From Nocardiopsis sinuspersici (lineage in GTDB: Bacteria; Actinomycetota; Actinomycetes; Streptosporangiales; Streptosporangiaceae): a stretch of DNA of 64,000 bases. Position 1 is the stretch's first letter, and every line of letters begins with the position of its first letter. A model generated the notes under the pieces. It worked only from the letters and a program-made list of their open reading frames with translations. It was not told the origin of the DNA and did no database searches. The stretch is from assembly GCA_008638415.1 (NCBI GenBank), contig VWVT01000003.1:124001-188000 (forward strand), given 5' to 3'. Below are positions 8,161-17,111 of this stretch, piece after piece. The translations under genes were made by a program, and so were the position numbers.

Positions 8161-9606
8161 TCACAGGACCTGGAGCCCCTCGCGCGAGGTGTGGCGGCGG
8201 ACCTGGACGGGGACCGCCGGGGCCGGGTCGGCCTCGGGGTCGGGGCGGCGCAGCACGCCCCGGGTGTCCAGGAGCAGCCGCGCGTACTCCTCCAGGCGCT
8301 TGGGCCGGTACTCGCTGTGGTCGGTGAGCAGGATGGTCAGGTCGGCGTCGGCCAGCGCCTGGTCCAGGTCGGTGGACCGGGGCACGTCCACCCCGTCGAC
8401 CTGCCACGACTCCACGTGCGGGTCGTGGTAGGTGAGGGTGGCGCCCTTGGCGGCCAGCTTGCGCGCGACCGGCCGGGCCGGGGACTCGCGCTGGTCGGCG
8501 ATGTCGGCCTTGTAGGTCACGCCCAGCAGCAGCACCTTGGACCGCGACAGCGCCAGGCCGGAGTCGTTGAGCAGCTCCTGCGCCCGCTGGATGACGTAGG
8601 ACGGCATCCGGCCGTTGATCTCCTGGGCCAGCTCCACGAACCGGAACGGGTATCCCAGGGTCTTGACCTTGTACGACAGGTAGTTCGGGTCGATGGGGAT
8701 GCAGTGCCCGCCCACGCCCGGCCCCGGGTAGAAGGCCTGGAAGCCGAACGGCTTGGTGGCGGCCGCCGCGATGGAGTCCCACAGGTCGATGCCCAGTTCC
8801 TGGCAGAAGATGGCCATCTCGTTCACCAGCGCGATGTTGACGTGCCGGTAGGTGTTCTCCAGCAGCTTGGCCATCTCGGCCTCGCGGGTGCCGCGCGCCC
8901 GCACCACCGTGTTCACGAAGGCGGTGTAGAAGACCGCCGCGGCCTCACCGCACTCGGGGGTGAGGCCCCCGACCACCTTGGGCGTGTTGGCCACGCCGAA
9001 GGTCGGGTTGCCGGGGTCGATGCGCTCGGGCGAGAACGCCAGGTGGAAGTCGGCGCCCGCGACGAGGCCGGACTTCTCCAGCAGCGGGCGGACCACCTCG
9101 TCGGTGGTGCCGGGGTAGGTGGTGGACTCCAGGATGACCAGGGTGCCCGGCTGTAGCTGCGCGGCGATCGACGTGGCCGCCGAGGTGACCGCGCCCAGGT
9201 CCGGGCCGCCCTCGGGCGACAGCGGCGTGGGAACGCAGATCACGATGGTTCGCGCGGTGGACAGGCATGTCGGGTCCGTGGTCGCTTTGAAACCGCGGTC
9301 CAGCATCTGGCGGACGTCCTCCGAGGAGAGGTCGTCCACATGCGACACCGCGTTGTTGAGCCCGTCGACGACGTGACCGCTCACGTCGAGGCCGGTGACC
9401 TTCAGTCCCGCGGACACGGCCTCGGCCGCCAGCGGCAGGCCGACGTAGCCGAGACCGAGGACGACGAGATCGCTGACCGCGCCGGCGGACTGCTCGGAAA
9501 CAGGTGCTGGGTTGGAGGCTGCGGCATCCACTTCGTGGTCACACTCGCATTCATTTCGTGAACGGGCGTAAAAGCGGGGATTGCCATTGCTCAGTGCCTT
9601 GGACAT
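8161..9606 (-). CDS. wecC: UDP-N-acetyl-hexosamine dehydrogenase (WecC/WbpO class)
   Basis: A 481-residue NAD-dependent nucleotide-sugar 6-dehydrogenase. Rossmann motif VVLGLGYVGLPLA is at residues 48-60; the active-site motif GVGGHCIPIDP places the catalytic cysteine at 302. This GHCIPxDP form is typical of UDP-ManNAc/UDP-GlcNAc dehydrogenases rather than UDP-glucose dehydrogenase, whose site reads GSCFPKD. The reaction is two successive NAD-dependent oxidations giving a UDP-uronic acid. With the UDP-GlcNAc 2-epimerase at 11585 it would make UDP-ManNAcA. About 45 residues precede the Rossmann motif with no strong ribosome binding site at ATG 9606, so the exact start is uncertain. It follows the 9634-11445 gene by 27 nt. 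Confidence 0.88.
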   Translation of the reverse strand: MSKALSNGNPRFYARSRNECECDHEVDAAASNPAPVSEQSAGAVSDLVVLGLGYVGLPLAAEAVSAGLKVTGLDVSGHVVDGLNNAVSHVDDLSSEDVRQMLDRGFKATTDPTCLSTARTIVICVPTPLSPEGGPDLGAVTSAATSIAAQLQPGTLVILESTTYPGTTDEVVRPLLEKSGLVAGADFHLAFSPERIDPGNPTFGVANTPKVVGGLTPECGEAAAVFYTAFVNTVVRARGTREAEMAKLLENTYRHVNIALVNEMAIFCQELGIDLWDSIAAAATKPFGFQAFYPGPGVGGHCIPIDPNYLSYKVKTLGYPFRFVELAQEINGRMPSYVIQRAQELLNDSGLALSRSKVLLLGVTYKADIADQRESPARPVARKLAAKGATLTYHDPHVESWQVDGVDVPRSTDLDQALADADLTILLTDHSEYRPKRLEEYARLLLDTRGVLRRPDPEADPAPAVPVQVRRHTSREGLQVL

Positions 9607-9633
9607 CCGAGTGTAGGCAGGCGTTGTCCCCGG

Positions 9634-11445
9634 TCACGGGTTCTGGCCTGGTCCGGTCATTTTTCGAATCAGAACCCGATACGCCTGGTTGTAGCGGTAT
9701 GCGGCCTCGGTCCATGTGCGGTCCGCGCCGACGAGGCTGCGACCTGCACGGCCGTAGGAAGCCCGCTTTTCATGACTGTAAGCGAGTTTTGTCAGGACAT
9801 CTGCTAGGCATGCCGATTCGCCCGCAGGAATTAACTCTCCTGTCACTCCCGGTTCCACGATCTCTCGCAAAGCGGGAAGATCACTGGCCACCACCGGAAG
9901 TCCGCCCGCCATGGCCTCCACGGGTTTGAGCGGGGTGACCAGACGGCACACCCTCTCGTCCCTCCGCGGAACGGCGAACACGTCCAGTGCGGCGTGGTGG
10001 GCGCGCACCCGGTCGGCGGGGACCCGGCCGGGGAAGTGCGCGGCGCCCTCCAGTCCCAGGGAGGCGGCCCGGGCGCGCAGCACGGACAGCTCGGGGCCGT
10101 CCCCCACCACCAGGGCGCGGGCCGGCTCCCCGCGCTCGCGCATCAGGGCCACCGCCTCCAACAGCACGTCCAGGCCCTCGTAGCCGAAGCAGCTCGTGGT
10201 GGTGCCCACCACGAACTCCTCGGCGCCGATGCCCAGCTCGCGGCGCACCCCGCCGCCCGGCGGCAGCGGTTCGAGGAAGGAGGCGTCCACCGCGTTGGGG
10301 ACCACCAGCAGCCGCTCGCGCGCCACCCCCCGCGCCTCGATGTCGGCACGCATCGCCTCGCCCAGCGTCACCACCAGGTCGGCGGCCAGCATGCACTCGG
10401 TCTCGCTCGCGCGCTCGGCCCGGTAGAAGGCGTCGTCCACACTGCGCGAGGGGTCGCGGGACAGCCACGACTCCTCCAGGAAGCCCCGTACCTCGTACAC
10501 CACCGGCAGGCCGAACCTGCGGCCCAGCTCCAGCGCCAGACGGGCGTTGTGGTGGTTGCTCGCGGCGTGCAGCACGTGCGGGCGCACCGCCTCCACCAGC
10601 TCCGACGCCATCCGCACCCCCGCCTCCAGCTCACCCGCGGGGCCGCTCGGCGCCGTCCACGGGATCAGCCTGTGGTAGGCGACACCGTCCAGGCGCACCA
10701 GCGTGCGCGGGTCCGGTACACCCTTGGTGAGCGGGTACCCCGCCCGCGTGGCCACGTGCACGTCCATCCCGGCCTCGCGCTGGGCGACCGCGATCCGGTG
10801 GGTGCGCTGGGTGTATCCGGCGTTGGTGTGCGGCAGCGCGTTGGTCACCAGGTGCAGCACCCGCAGCCCCGATCCGGGTGACGACGGATCACCGGCCACA
10901 CGCCAGCGTTCACCGTCGGGAGCCTCCGGTCGCCGAGCGTTCACCGTGTCGTCGGGCCGCGTTCGGGCATCGCGGGTTAACGTGATCCCGTGACGGTCGG
11001 GCGACGTGGACGGGGACGCGGGAACAGCGCGTCCCGTGGCCAGGGCCGTCCGGTACTCCGCGGCCTCCCGGAGGGCACCCTCCGGGAGCTGTTCGACCAG
11101 CTCACGGGCGGTCTCAGCGTCTCCCGCCGCCAGGCAGGCCGCCACCAGGCGGCCCACCCGGCGGGGAGGGGCGCCGCTCGCCGCGGCGAGCACCGCCTCA
11201 CGGGCGTCGCCGCGCCGGCCCTGGTCCCACAGGGCGTAGGCGCGGGCCCTGCCACCCGCACGGGAGGCCAGGGCGCGGACCGCCCGCCGCGGCGGACCGG
11301 GCGTCAGCCGCAGGGCCAGAAGCGGCAGCCGGGCCGGATCGGACCGCAGGTGTTGCCAGGCCAACGACAGGATGAACGTCACCGCCCGCGGCCAGCGGGT
11401 ACGGGGACGCGGGACCTGGGATTCGGAAGCTCGGGTGTCATGCAC
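9634..11445 (-). CDS. GT4-family glycosyltransferase with alpha-helical N-terminal extension
   Basis: A 603-residue protein. The first 190 residues are Arg/Ala-rich with TPR-like helices (LVAACLAAGDAETARELVEQLPEG) and a disordered linker; the GT-B fold starts near residue 195 (LRVLHLVTNALPHTNAGYTQRTH, as in GT4 enzymes acting on surface glycans) and includes VGTTTSCFGYEGLDVLLEA and RRDERVCRLVTPLKPVEAMAGGLPVVASD. The donor-site KPVEAMAxGLPVV motif is intact. It heads the minus-strand operon and diverges from the epimerase gene. The last 200 nt (9634-9850) are distinctly less GC-rich than the rest of the gene. Confidence 0.85.
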   Translation of the reverse strand: MHDTRASESQVPRPRTRWPRAVTFILSLAWQHLRSDPARLPLLALRLTPGPPRRAVRALASRAGGRARAYALWDQGRRGDAREAVLAAASGAPPRRVGRLVAACLAAGDAETARELVEQLPEGALREAAEYRTALATGRAVPASPSTSPDRHGITLTRDARTRPDDTVNARRPEAPDGERWRVAGDPSSPGSGLRVLHLVTNALPHTNAGYTQRTHRIAVAQREAGMDVHVATRAGYPLTKGVPDPRTLVRLDGVAYHRLIPWTAPSGPAGELEAGVRMASELVEAVRPHVLHAASNHHNARLALELGRRFGLPVVYEVRGFLEESWLSRDPSRSVDDAFYRAERASETECMLAADLVVTLGEAMRADIEARGVARERLLVVPNAVDASFLEPLPPGGGVRRELGIGAEEFVVGTTTSCFGYEGLDVLLEAVALMRERGEPARALVVGDGPELSVLRARAASLGLEGAAHFPGRVPADRVRAHHAALDVFAVPRRDERVCRLVTPLKPVEAMAGGLPVVASDLPALREIVEPGVTGELIPAGESACLADVLTKLAYSHEKRASYGRAGRSLVGADRTWTEAAYRYNQAYRVLIRKMTGPGQNP

Positions 11446-11584
11446 GGTCAGTCACACAACCACGCCGACGTGACCATGTGGTGACACCACGGCGACACGG
11501 ACGGGACGGCTCGGGCAAAGAACGTCGTCGGACCACACCAGCCTCGCCGGTCACGGCGGGAACATCACCCCAACAGAAGGAAAC
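11446..11584. promoter_or_regulatory. Divergent promoter region of the polysaccharide cluster
   Basis: A 139-bp gap between the divergent glycosyltransferase and epimerase genes. It must carry promoters for both strands, but I see no convincing consensus -10/-35 pair. AGAAGGAAAC just before GTG 11585 is the epimerase ribosome binding site. Confidence 0.5.
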
Positions 11585-12706
11585 GTGAGAGTCGTGGCAA
11601 CGAGCGCCCCCCTGGGGAGCCAGGACACCGGGATCGTGCACGTCGTCGGCGCGCGCCCCAACTTCGTCAAGGCCGCGCCCGTCGTCTCCGCCCTGCGCGG
11701 GCGCGGCGCCCACCAGTCGGTCGTGCACACCGGCCAGCACTACGACGACCGCATGTCCGCCGTGTTCTTCCGCGACCTGAACCTGCCCACCCCCGACGTC
11801 GACCTCGGCGTGGGATCGGGCTCCCACGCGACCCAGACCGCCGCCCTCATGGTGGGCCTGGAGAAGGAGTTCACCGCGCGCCGGCCCGGCATGGTCGTCG
11901 TCTACGGCGACGTCAACTCCACCGTCGCCGCCGCCCTGGTGGCCGCCAAGCTGGGCATCCCCGTGGCCCACGTGGAGGCGGGCCTGCGCTCCTTCGACAA
12001 CACCATGCCCGAGGAGATCAACCGCAGGGTCACCGACCAGCTCAGCGACCTGTGCTTCGCCACCAGCCCGGAGGCCGTCGGCCACCTGGCCGCCGAGGGC
12101 GTCGCCTCCGACCGCGTCCACCTGGTCGGCAACCCCATGATCGACACCCTGCTGGGCAACCTCGACCGCTTCGACGCCGAGGCCCTGCGGACCCGTCTCG
12201 GCCTGCCCGAGCGCTACGTCGCCGCCACCCTGCACCGGCCCGCGAACGTGGACGACCCCGACAACGTCGCCCGCCTCACCGCGCGCCTGCACGAGATCGC
12301 CGAGCTCGCCGACGTGGTCATGCCCGTGCACCCGCGCGGCAAAGCCGCCTTCGACCGGGCCGGACTCGGCGACCACCCGCGCGTGCGCCTCCTCGAACCC
12401 CTCGGCTACCTCGACTTCGTCGCCCTCACCCGCGGCGCCGCCGCCGTGGTCACCGACTCCGGCGGTGTACAGGAGGAGACCACCATCCTGGGGATCCCCT
12501 GCCTGACCCTGCGGCCCAACACCGAACGCCCCGTCACCATCACCCACGGCACCAACCAGCTCGTCACGGAGGCCGACCTCATCCAGGCCGTCACCAAGGT
12601 CCTGCACGGGCAGACCCCCGAGCGGATCGGCGACGACGTCCCGCCCCTGTGGGACGGGCGCTCCGGTGAGCGCATCGCCTCCGTCCTCACCCAGTGGTCA
12701 AGGTGA
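11585..12706 (+). CDS. wecB: UDP-N-acetylglucosamine 2-epimerase (non-hydrolysing)
   Basis: A 373-residue protein matching the usual family length. Signature segments are VGARPNFVKAAPV, VYGDVNSTVAAALVA, HVEAGLRSFDNTMPEEINR (catalytic acidic residues), TLHRPANVDD and TDSGGVQEETTILGIP. It interconverts UDP-GlcNAc and UDP-ManNAc in the cytoplasm and supplies the dehydrogenase at 8161-9606. GTG 11585 has a good AGAAGG ribosome binding site 5 nt upstream. It opens the plus-strand half of the cluster, but 324 bp separate it from the next reliable gene. Confidence 0.92.
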   Translation: MRVVATSAPLGSQDTGIVHVVGARPNFVKAAPVVSALRGRGAHQSVVHTGQHYDDRMSAVFFRDLNLPTPDVDLGVGSGSHATQTAALMVGLEKEFTARRPGMVVVYGDVNSTVAAALVAAKLGIPVAHVEAGLRSFDNTMPEEINRRVTDQLSDLCFATSPEAVGHLAAEGVASDRVHLVGNPMIDTLLGNLDRFDAEALRTRLGLPERYVAATLHRPANVDDPDNVARLTARLHEIAELADVVMPVHPRGKAAFDRAGLGDHPRVRLLEPLGYLDFVALTRGAAAVVTDSGGVQEETTILGIPCLTLRPNTERPVTITHGTNQLVTEADLIQAVTKVLHGQTPERIGDDVPPLWDGRSGERIASVLTQWSR

Positions 12707-13030
12707 ACCCGATGACACACGAGAACCGCAGCCCCGTCCCCGCGCCCAGGCGTGCCCTGGAGGGCACCCGGGAGCGCGCCACTCCCGCCCCGGCCCCGTC
12801 GGACGGCCGTGGCACCGTCCCGATCCCCCCACAGCGGTCCAGGTAGTCCACCATGGCAAACGTCCATCAGCCCCCTCCGCCACGATGCCCGGCCAGACCC
12901 GCGACACGCCTCGCCAAGGGCATCCGTACCCGTCCGGGCACGCGCCGGGGGTACCGCCCCGCGACGCCGGCCCCGCAGCCGACCGACGCAGTGGTTTCGC
13001 CGATCCGACCAGAACACAAGGTGGCAGACC
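12707..13030. other. 324-bp gap without a supportable gene
   Basis: Between the epimerase and the coiled-coil protein gene. It holds only Pro/Arg-rich short reading frames (44 codons from 12712, 63 codons from 12853) without family resemblance. No clear promoter or terminator is seen; it ends in the AAGGTGG ribosome binding site of the next gene. Confidence 0.6.
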
Positions 13031-14821
13031 GTGAAACGGCGTGAACAGAGCCAGACCGAACAGCTCCGCCAGGCGCTGGCCGAGCGCGAGGCCCAGCTCC
13101 AGGAGGCACGCGTGCGGCTGGCGGCCGTGGAGGGCTCCACCTCGCTCCAGGTGGGTCGCGCGCTCACGGCCGCCGCGAAGAAGCCCGGCCGGTCCCTGGT
13201 CAAACTCCCGCGTGACCTCTACCGCCTCTGGCGGCGCAGCGGAACCACCCGGCACACCGAACGCCGCCGCGGCGTCGAGCCGGTCCGCTCCTTCGACGCG
13301 GACCGCCAGGAGGCCCGCCTCCTCACCGGCGTGCCGGGCGGCGGCGAGGACCTGCTCGTGGCCGCCACCGTCGTCGGTCCCGCCATCGCCGAGGCGATCG
13401 ACCCGTACTTGCACCCGGTGTCCCTGCGACCGCACGACGCCCAGATCGTCATGGACGGCGTGGACGTGGACCTGGTCCTGGTCTCCGCCTCGGCCGCCGC
13501 CCCGGGCTCGCCGTGGGCACACGTGGGCGACCCCGCGGTCGTGGACCGCACCCGCGCCCTGCACTGGGTCCTGGAGTCCGCCGCCGCACGGGGCATCCCC
13601 ACCGTCCTGATCGACGACGAGCCCGCCCCGCCCGCCCTGCGCGCAATGGGCTTCGACCGGGTCCACAAGGGGGACGCCGGAGTCCCCCTGCACCTGTTCA
13701 ACCCGGTGGCCGCCCACCTGACGCCCGGGCCCCAGGCGGTGTTCGTGCGCGGGCACCGCGACGAGCCCGTCCCGGACGTCCTCACCGAACTGGGCGCGGG
13801 CGTGGTGGACGCCGACTCCTCCGGCCTGGCCGAAGCCCTGCGCGCAGCCAACGTCGCCGTCGTCCCCGCGTTCCCGAGCGAGGACGTGCGCCTGCGCCGC
13901 CGCGCCTGGGCGTGCGGCACCCGCGTGGTCGCCCACGCGGCGGTCCCCGACCCGGCCGGCCCCGCCGCGGAGGGGCTGGCGGTCACGGTGCCGCGCCTGC
14001 GCGCCGAGGAGCCCACACCCTCCGAACAGCGGGGCATGCTCCGGCAGGTCTTCCTGCGGGAGGCCACGCCGGTCCGCCTCGCCGAGATCCTGGACGGCCT
14101 GGACTTCCCGCCCGGAACCCCGGGCGCGGAACTGCCGCTGAGGGGCCGCTCCGTGGCCGTCCTCGCCGACCCGGCGGGGGAGAGCGACGCCGAGCTGCTC
14201 GCCGACGACCTGCTGGCCGCCGCCCTGAGGCCCACGGAGGTGGTCGTGCCCAGCACGGCCTCGCGCCTGCCCGGGATCCGGCGGCTGCGGGCCGAGGGCG
14301 TCACCGTGCGCACCGCGCGCTTCAGCGCCCCGGACACTCCCGAGGAGCTGACCCGGGGCACACCCGACGTCCGGGTCGGCGGGCTCGGCCCGGAGCGGTG
14401 GGCGGTCCTGGCGGAGCGGGCCACCGCGCCCTGGGCGCACCTGTGGACCGCGCCGGTGGGACGCAGACGGCTCGCCGACCTGGTGTGCGCGGTCGAGTGC
14501 TCGGACGCCGACGCGGTCGGCACCGTGGACCTCGGCGCCGGGGAGGACGGCGGCGACCCGGACGGCCGCCCGCGGGAGGACGGGGCACGCGGGTTCTTCG
14601 ACCGGCCGGGCACCAGCGGCCAGCAGTACGTCTTCGTCAGCTCGGTCGTCCCGGAGCTGGCCCGTACCGGACTGCTGCGGCGCGGCTGGGATCCCGCGGA
14701 GTGGAACCGCCGCGGCACCCGGCTCCTGGCGCTGGGGCCCGACCACGGTACGGGCACCGACTCCGACGCCGAGGACGCCGTGTACAACACCACGGACGCC
14801 CCGACCGGTGCGGTCGGTTGA
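13031..14821 (+). CDS. Uncharacterised protein of polysaccharide cluster, N-terminal coiled coil
   Basis: A 596-residue protein that I cannot assign to a named family. Residues 1-45 form a charged coiled coil (QLRQALAEREAQLQEARVRLAAVE) followed by a basic segment (RALTAAAKKPGRSLVKLPRDLYRLWRR) like the tether seen before glycosyltransferase domains in cell-surface glycan clusters. The remainder has alternating strands and helices (VAATVVGPAIAEAI, LVLVSASAAA, GIPTVLIDDEP, VAVVPAFPSEDV, ACGTRVVAHAAVP) suggestive of a GT-B-like or CgeB-like fold without visible catalytic motifs. GTG 13031 follows AAGGTGG by 7 nt; longer frames upstream lack a site. The next gene, a double glycosyltransferase, starts 58 nt later, so the two are probably co-transcribed. 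Confidence 0.75.
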   Translation: MKRREQSQTEQLRQALAEREAQLQEARVRLAAVEGSTSLQVGRALTAAAKKPGRSLVKLPRDLYRLWRRSGTTRHTERRRGVEPVRSFDADRQEARLLTGVPGGGEDLLVAATVVGPAIAEAIDPYLHPVSLRPHDAQIVMDGVDVDLVLVSASAAAPGSPWAHVGDPAVVDRTRALHWVLESAAARGIPTVLIDDEPAPPALRAMGFDRVHKGDAGVPLHLFNPVAAHLTPGPQAVFVRGHRDEPVPDVLTELGAGVVDADSSGLAEALRAANVAVVPAFPSEDVRLRRRAWACGTRVVAHAAVPDPAGPAAEGLAVTVPRLRAEEPTPSEQRGMLRQVFLREATPVRLAEILDGLDFPPGTPGAELPLRGRSVAVLADPAGESDAELLADDLLAAALRPTEVVVPSTASRLPGIRRLRAEGVTVRTARFSAPDTPEELTRGTPDVRVGGLGPERWAVLAERATAPWAHLWTAPVGRRRLADLVCAVECSDADAVGTVDLGAGEDGGDPDGRPREDGARGFFDRPGTSGQQYVFVSSVVPELARTGLLRRGWDPAEWNRRGTRLLALGPDHGTGTDSDAEDAVYNTTDAPTGAVG

Positions 14822-14879
14822 CCACCGACCGCGCCGACCGCCCCGCACGGGCAACGAGAAAGCATCCGAAGGGAAGAAC

Positions 14880-17096
14880 GTGAGTACACCGCCTCCGCGC
14901 GCACTCCTGTACGGGGACGTGGACCTCAACATCATCGACGGTTCCGCGATCTGGGCGCAGTCGATGGCGCAGGCCCTGGCCGCGGCCGGATGCGAGGTCA
15001 CCCTGCTGCTGAAGGCGCCCGTGCGCACCGACCGGCTCACCGAGCCGCTCACCAGGGTGCCCGGGGTCAGGCTCGTGCGGCCCCACGAGGACAAGGCGCT
15101 GCCGGACCTGGCCCCGCGGGGGCTCACCCCGGAGCAGGCCGTCACCCTGATGACCAGGTACCACGAGCGAAAGGCCTTCGACCTGGTCGTCGTGCGCGGC
15201 CGCCGCCTGGCCGGACTGGCCGCGCAGGAGGAGGCGCTGGCGGGACGCCTGTGGACCTACCTGACCGACTTCCCGCACAGCGTGGGGGAGCTGTCGGCCA
15301 CCGCCACCGCCGAACTCACCGAGATCGCGCTGGCCTCCCGGTTCCTGCTCTGCCAGACCGAGGAGCTGCGCGCCTTCCTGGAGGCGTCGGTGCCCGCCGC
15401 CTGCGGACGGTCGGTCCTGTTCCCGCCCGTGGTGGTCGTCCCCGAGGACGTGCGCGCGGACGGGGAGGCCCACGCCCGGGCCCGCATGGCCTACACCGGC
15501 AAGTTCGCGCCGCGGTGGAACACCCTGGAGATGACCGAGCTGCCGGCCGAGCTGGCGCGCCGCGGGGTGGACGCCGAACTGGTGATGATCGGCGACAAGA
15601 TCCACGCGGAGCCCGCCGACTGGGCCAAGCGCATGCGCAGGGCACTGGAGGACACCCCGGACGTGCACTGGCGCGGCGGGATGTCGCGTGCCGACGCGCT
15701 CCGCCAGGCCGCCGAGTGCGGCTTCGGGCTGTCCTGGCGCGACCCGTCCATGGACGCCAGCCTGGAGCTGTCCACCAAGGTGCTGGAGCTGGGCGCGCTC
15801 GGACTGCCGGTGGTGCTCAACCGCACCCCCATGCACGAGACGATGCTGGGCGCCGACTACCCGCTGTTCGCCGGCGCGGACGTCGCCTCGGTCGCCGAGG
15901 TGGTCGCCCGCGCCCACAGCGACCGCGCGGTCTACGCGGACGCGGCCGCGCGCTGCCGCGACGCCGCGGCCGACCACACCCTGGAGCGGGCCGCCGAACG
16001 GCTGCGCGGCTACCTCACCGAGGCCCTGCCCCCGGCGCCGGCGGGTGCCGACCCGGACCGCCCGCTCAAGGTGGTCGTGGCCGGGCACGACATGAAGTTC
16101 TTCACCCGCCTGGCCGAGTACCTGGACTCGCTGCCCGGGCTGGACGTGCGCATGGACCAGTGGGAGGGGCTGAGCACCCACGACCAGTACCGGTCCCGTG
16201 AGCTGGCGGGCTGGGCGGACGTGGTGATCTGCGAGTGGTGCGGGCCCAACGCCCTGTTCTACGCCAAGTGGAAGCGGCCCGACCAGCGCCTGATCGTGCG
16301 GCTGCACCGCTTCGAGCTGTACGCGGAGTGGCCGCGCAAGCTCGACATCGACAAGGTGGACGCCGTGGTGTGCGTGAGCCCCCACTACGCCGACCTGACC
16401 CGTGAGCTGACCGGGTGGCCCGCCGACAAGGTGATCGTGATGCCCAACTGGGTGGACGACGAGCAGTTGGACCGGCCCAAGCTCTCCGGTGTGGAGTACT
16501 CGATGGGCATGGTCGGGATCGCCCCGTCGCGCAAGCGCCTGGACCGGGGCCTGGACGTGCTGTCGGAGCTGCGGCGCATGGACCCGCGGTACACGCTGGC
16601 GGTGAAGACCAAGCAGCCGTGGGAGTACTGGTGGGTCTGGAACCGCCCGGAGGAGCGCGCCTACTTCGAGCGTGTGTACCGGCGGATCCAGCGTGACGAC
16701 CTCCTCGCCTCCGGGGTGGTGTTCGACCCGTTCGGTCCGGACGTGGCCACCTGGCTGCGGCGGGTGGGGTTCATGCTCTCCACCAGTGACGACGAGTCGT
16801 TCCACCTGGCTCCGGCCGAGTGCGCCGCCTCGGGCGGGGTGCCCGCGCTGCTGCCGTGGCCGGGCGCGGACACCATCTACGACCCGCACTGGATCCACGA
16901 CGACGCGGTGGCGATGGCCGAGTCCATCCACGCGACCGTGAGCGAGGGGCGCTTCGCCGCCGAGGCGGAACGGGCGCGCGGGGAGATCACCAAGGCCTAC
17001 GGCCTGAGCCGGGTGCGTTCGCTGTGGAGCGACCTGGTGGTGCGGGGCAAGGTCCCCGACCAGGCGGAGCAGTCCACCGCCAGGGCGGGCGCCTGA
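14880..17096 (+). CDS. Tandem double GT4-type glycosyltransferase
   Basis: A 738-residue protein built from two GT-B units. The first (about 1-385) has LLYGDVDLNIIDGSAIW, YTGKFAPRWNTLEM, VDAELVMIGDKIH and the donor-site segment LELSTKVLELGALGLPVVLNRT. The second (about 395-730) has KVVVAGHDMKFF, WADVVICEWCGPNALFY, VDAVVCVSPHYADLTREL, KVIVMPNWVDDEQL and SFHLAPAECAASGGVPALLPW. Two active sites in one chain suggest alternating transfer, as in polymerising capsule or teichuronic-type synthases; acceptor and donors cannot be read from sequence. GTG 14880 follows GAAGGGAAGAAC. It ends 15 nt from the convergent sensor kinase gene with no obvious terminator between. Confidence 0.85.
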   Translation: MSTPPPRALLYGDVDLNIIDGSAIWAQSMAQALAAAGCEVTLLLKAPVRTDRLTEPLTRVPGVRLVRPHEDKALPDLAPRGLTPEQAVTLMTRYHERKAFDLVVVRGRRLAGLAAQEEALAGRLWTYLTDFPHSVGELSATATAELTEIALASRFLLCQTEELRAFLEASVPAACGRSVLFPPVVVVPEDVRADGEAHARARMAYTGKFAPRWNTLEMTELPAELARRGVDAELVMIGDKIHAEPADWAKRMRRALEDTPDVHWRGGMSRADALRQAAECGFGLSWRDPSMDASLELSTKVLELGALGLPVVLNRTPMHETMLGADYPLFAGADVASVAEVVARAHSDRAVYADAAARCRDAAADHTLERAAERLRGYLTEALPPAPAGADPDRPLKVVVAGHDMKFFTRLAEYLDSLPGLDVRMDQWEGLSTHDQYRSRELAGWADVVICEWCGPNALFYAKWKRPDQRLIVRLHRFELYAEWPRKLDIDKVDAVVCVSPHYADLTRELTGWPADKVIVMPNWVDDEQLDRPKLSGVEYSMGMVGIAPSRKRLDRGLDVLSELRRMDPRYTLAVKTKQPWEYWWVWNRPEERAYFERVYRRIQRDDLLASGVVFDPFGPDVATWLRRVGFMLSTSDDESFHLAPAECAASGGVPALLPWPGADTIYDPHWIHDDAVAMAESIHATVSEGRFAAEAERARGEITKAYGLSRVRSLWSDLVVRGKVPDQAEQSTARAGA

Positions 17097-17111
17097 GGGG
17101 CCGCTCGGAGC

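Noticed and set aside
12712..13044. Two short frames (44 and 63 codons) between the epimerase and the coiled-coil protein genes
   Set aside because: Pro/Arg-rich, no ribosome binding site, second one overlaps the real start at 13031.
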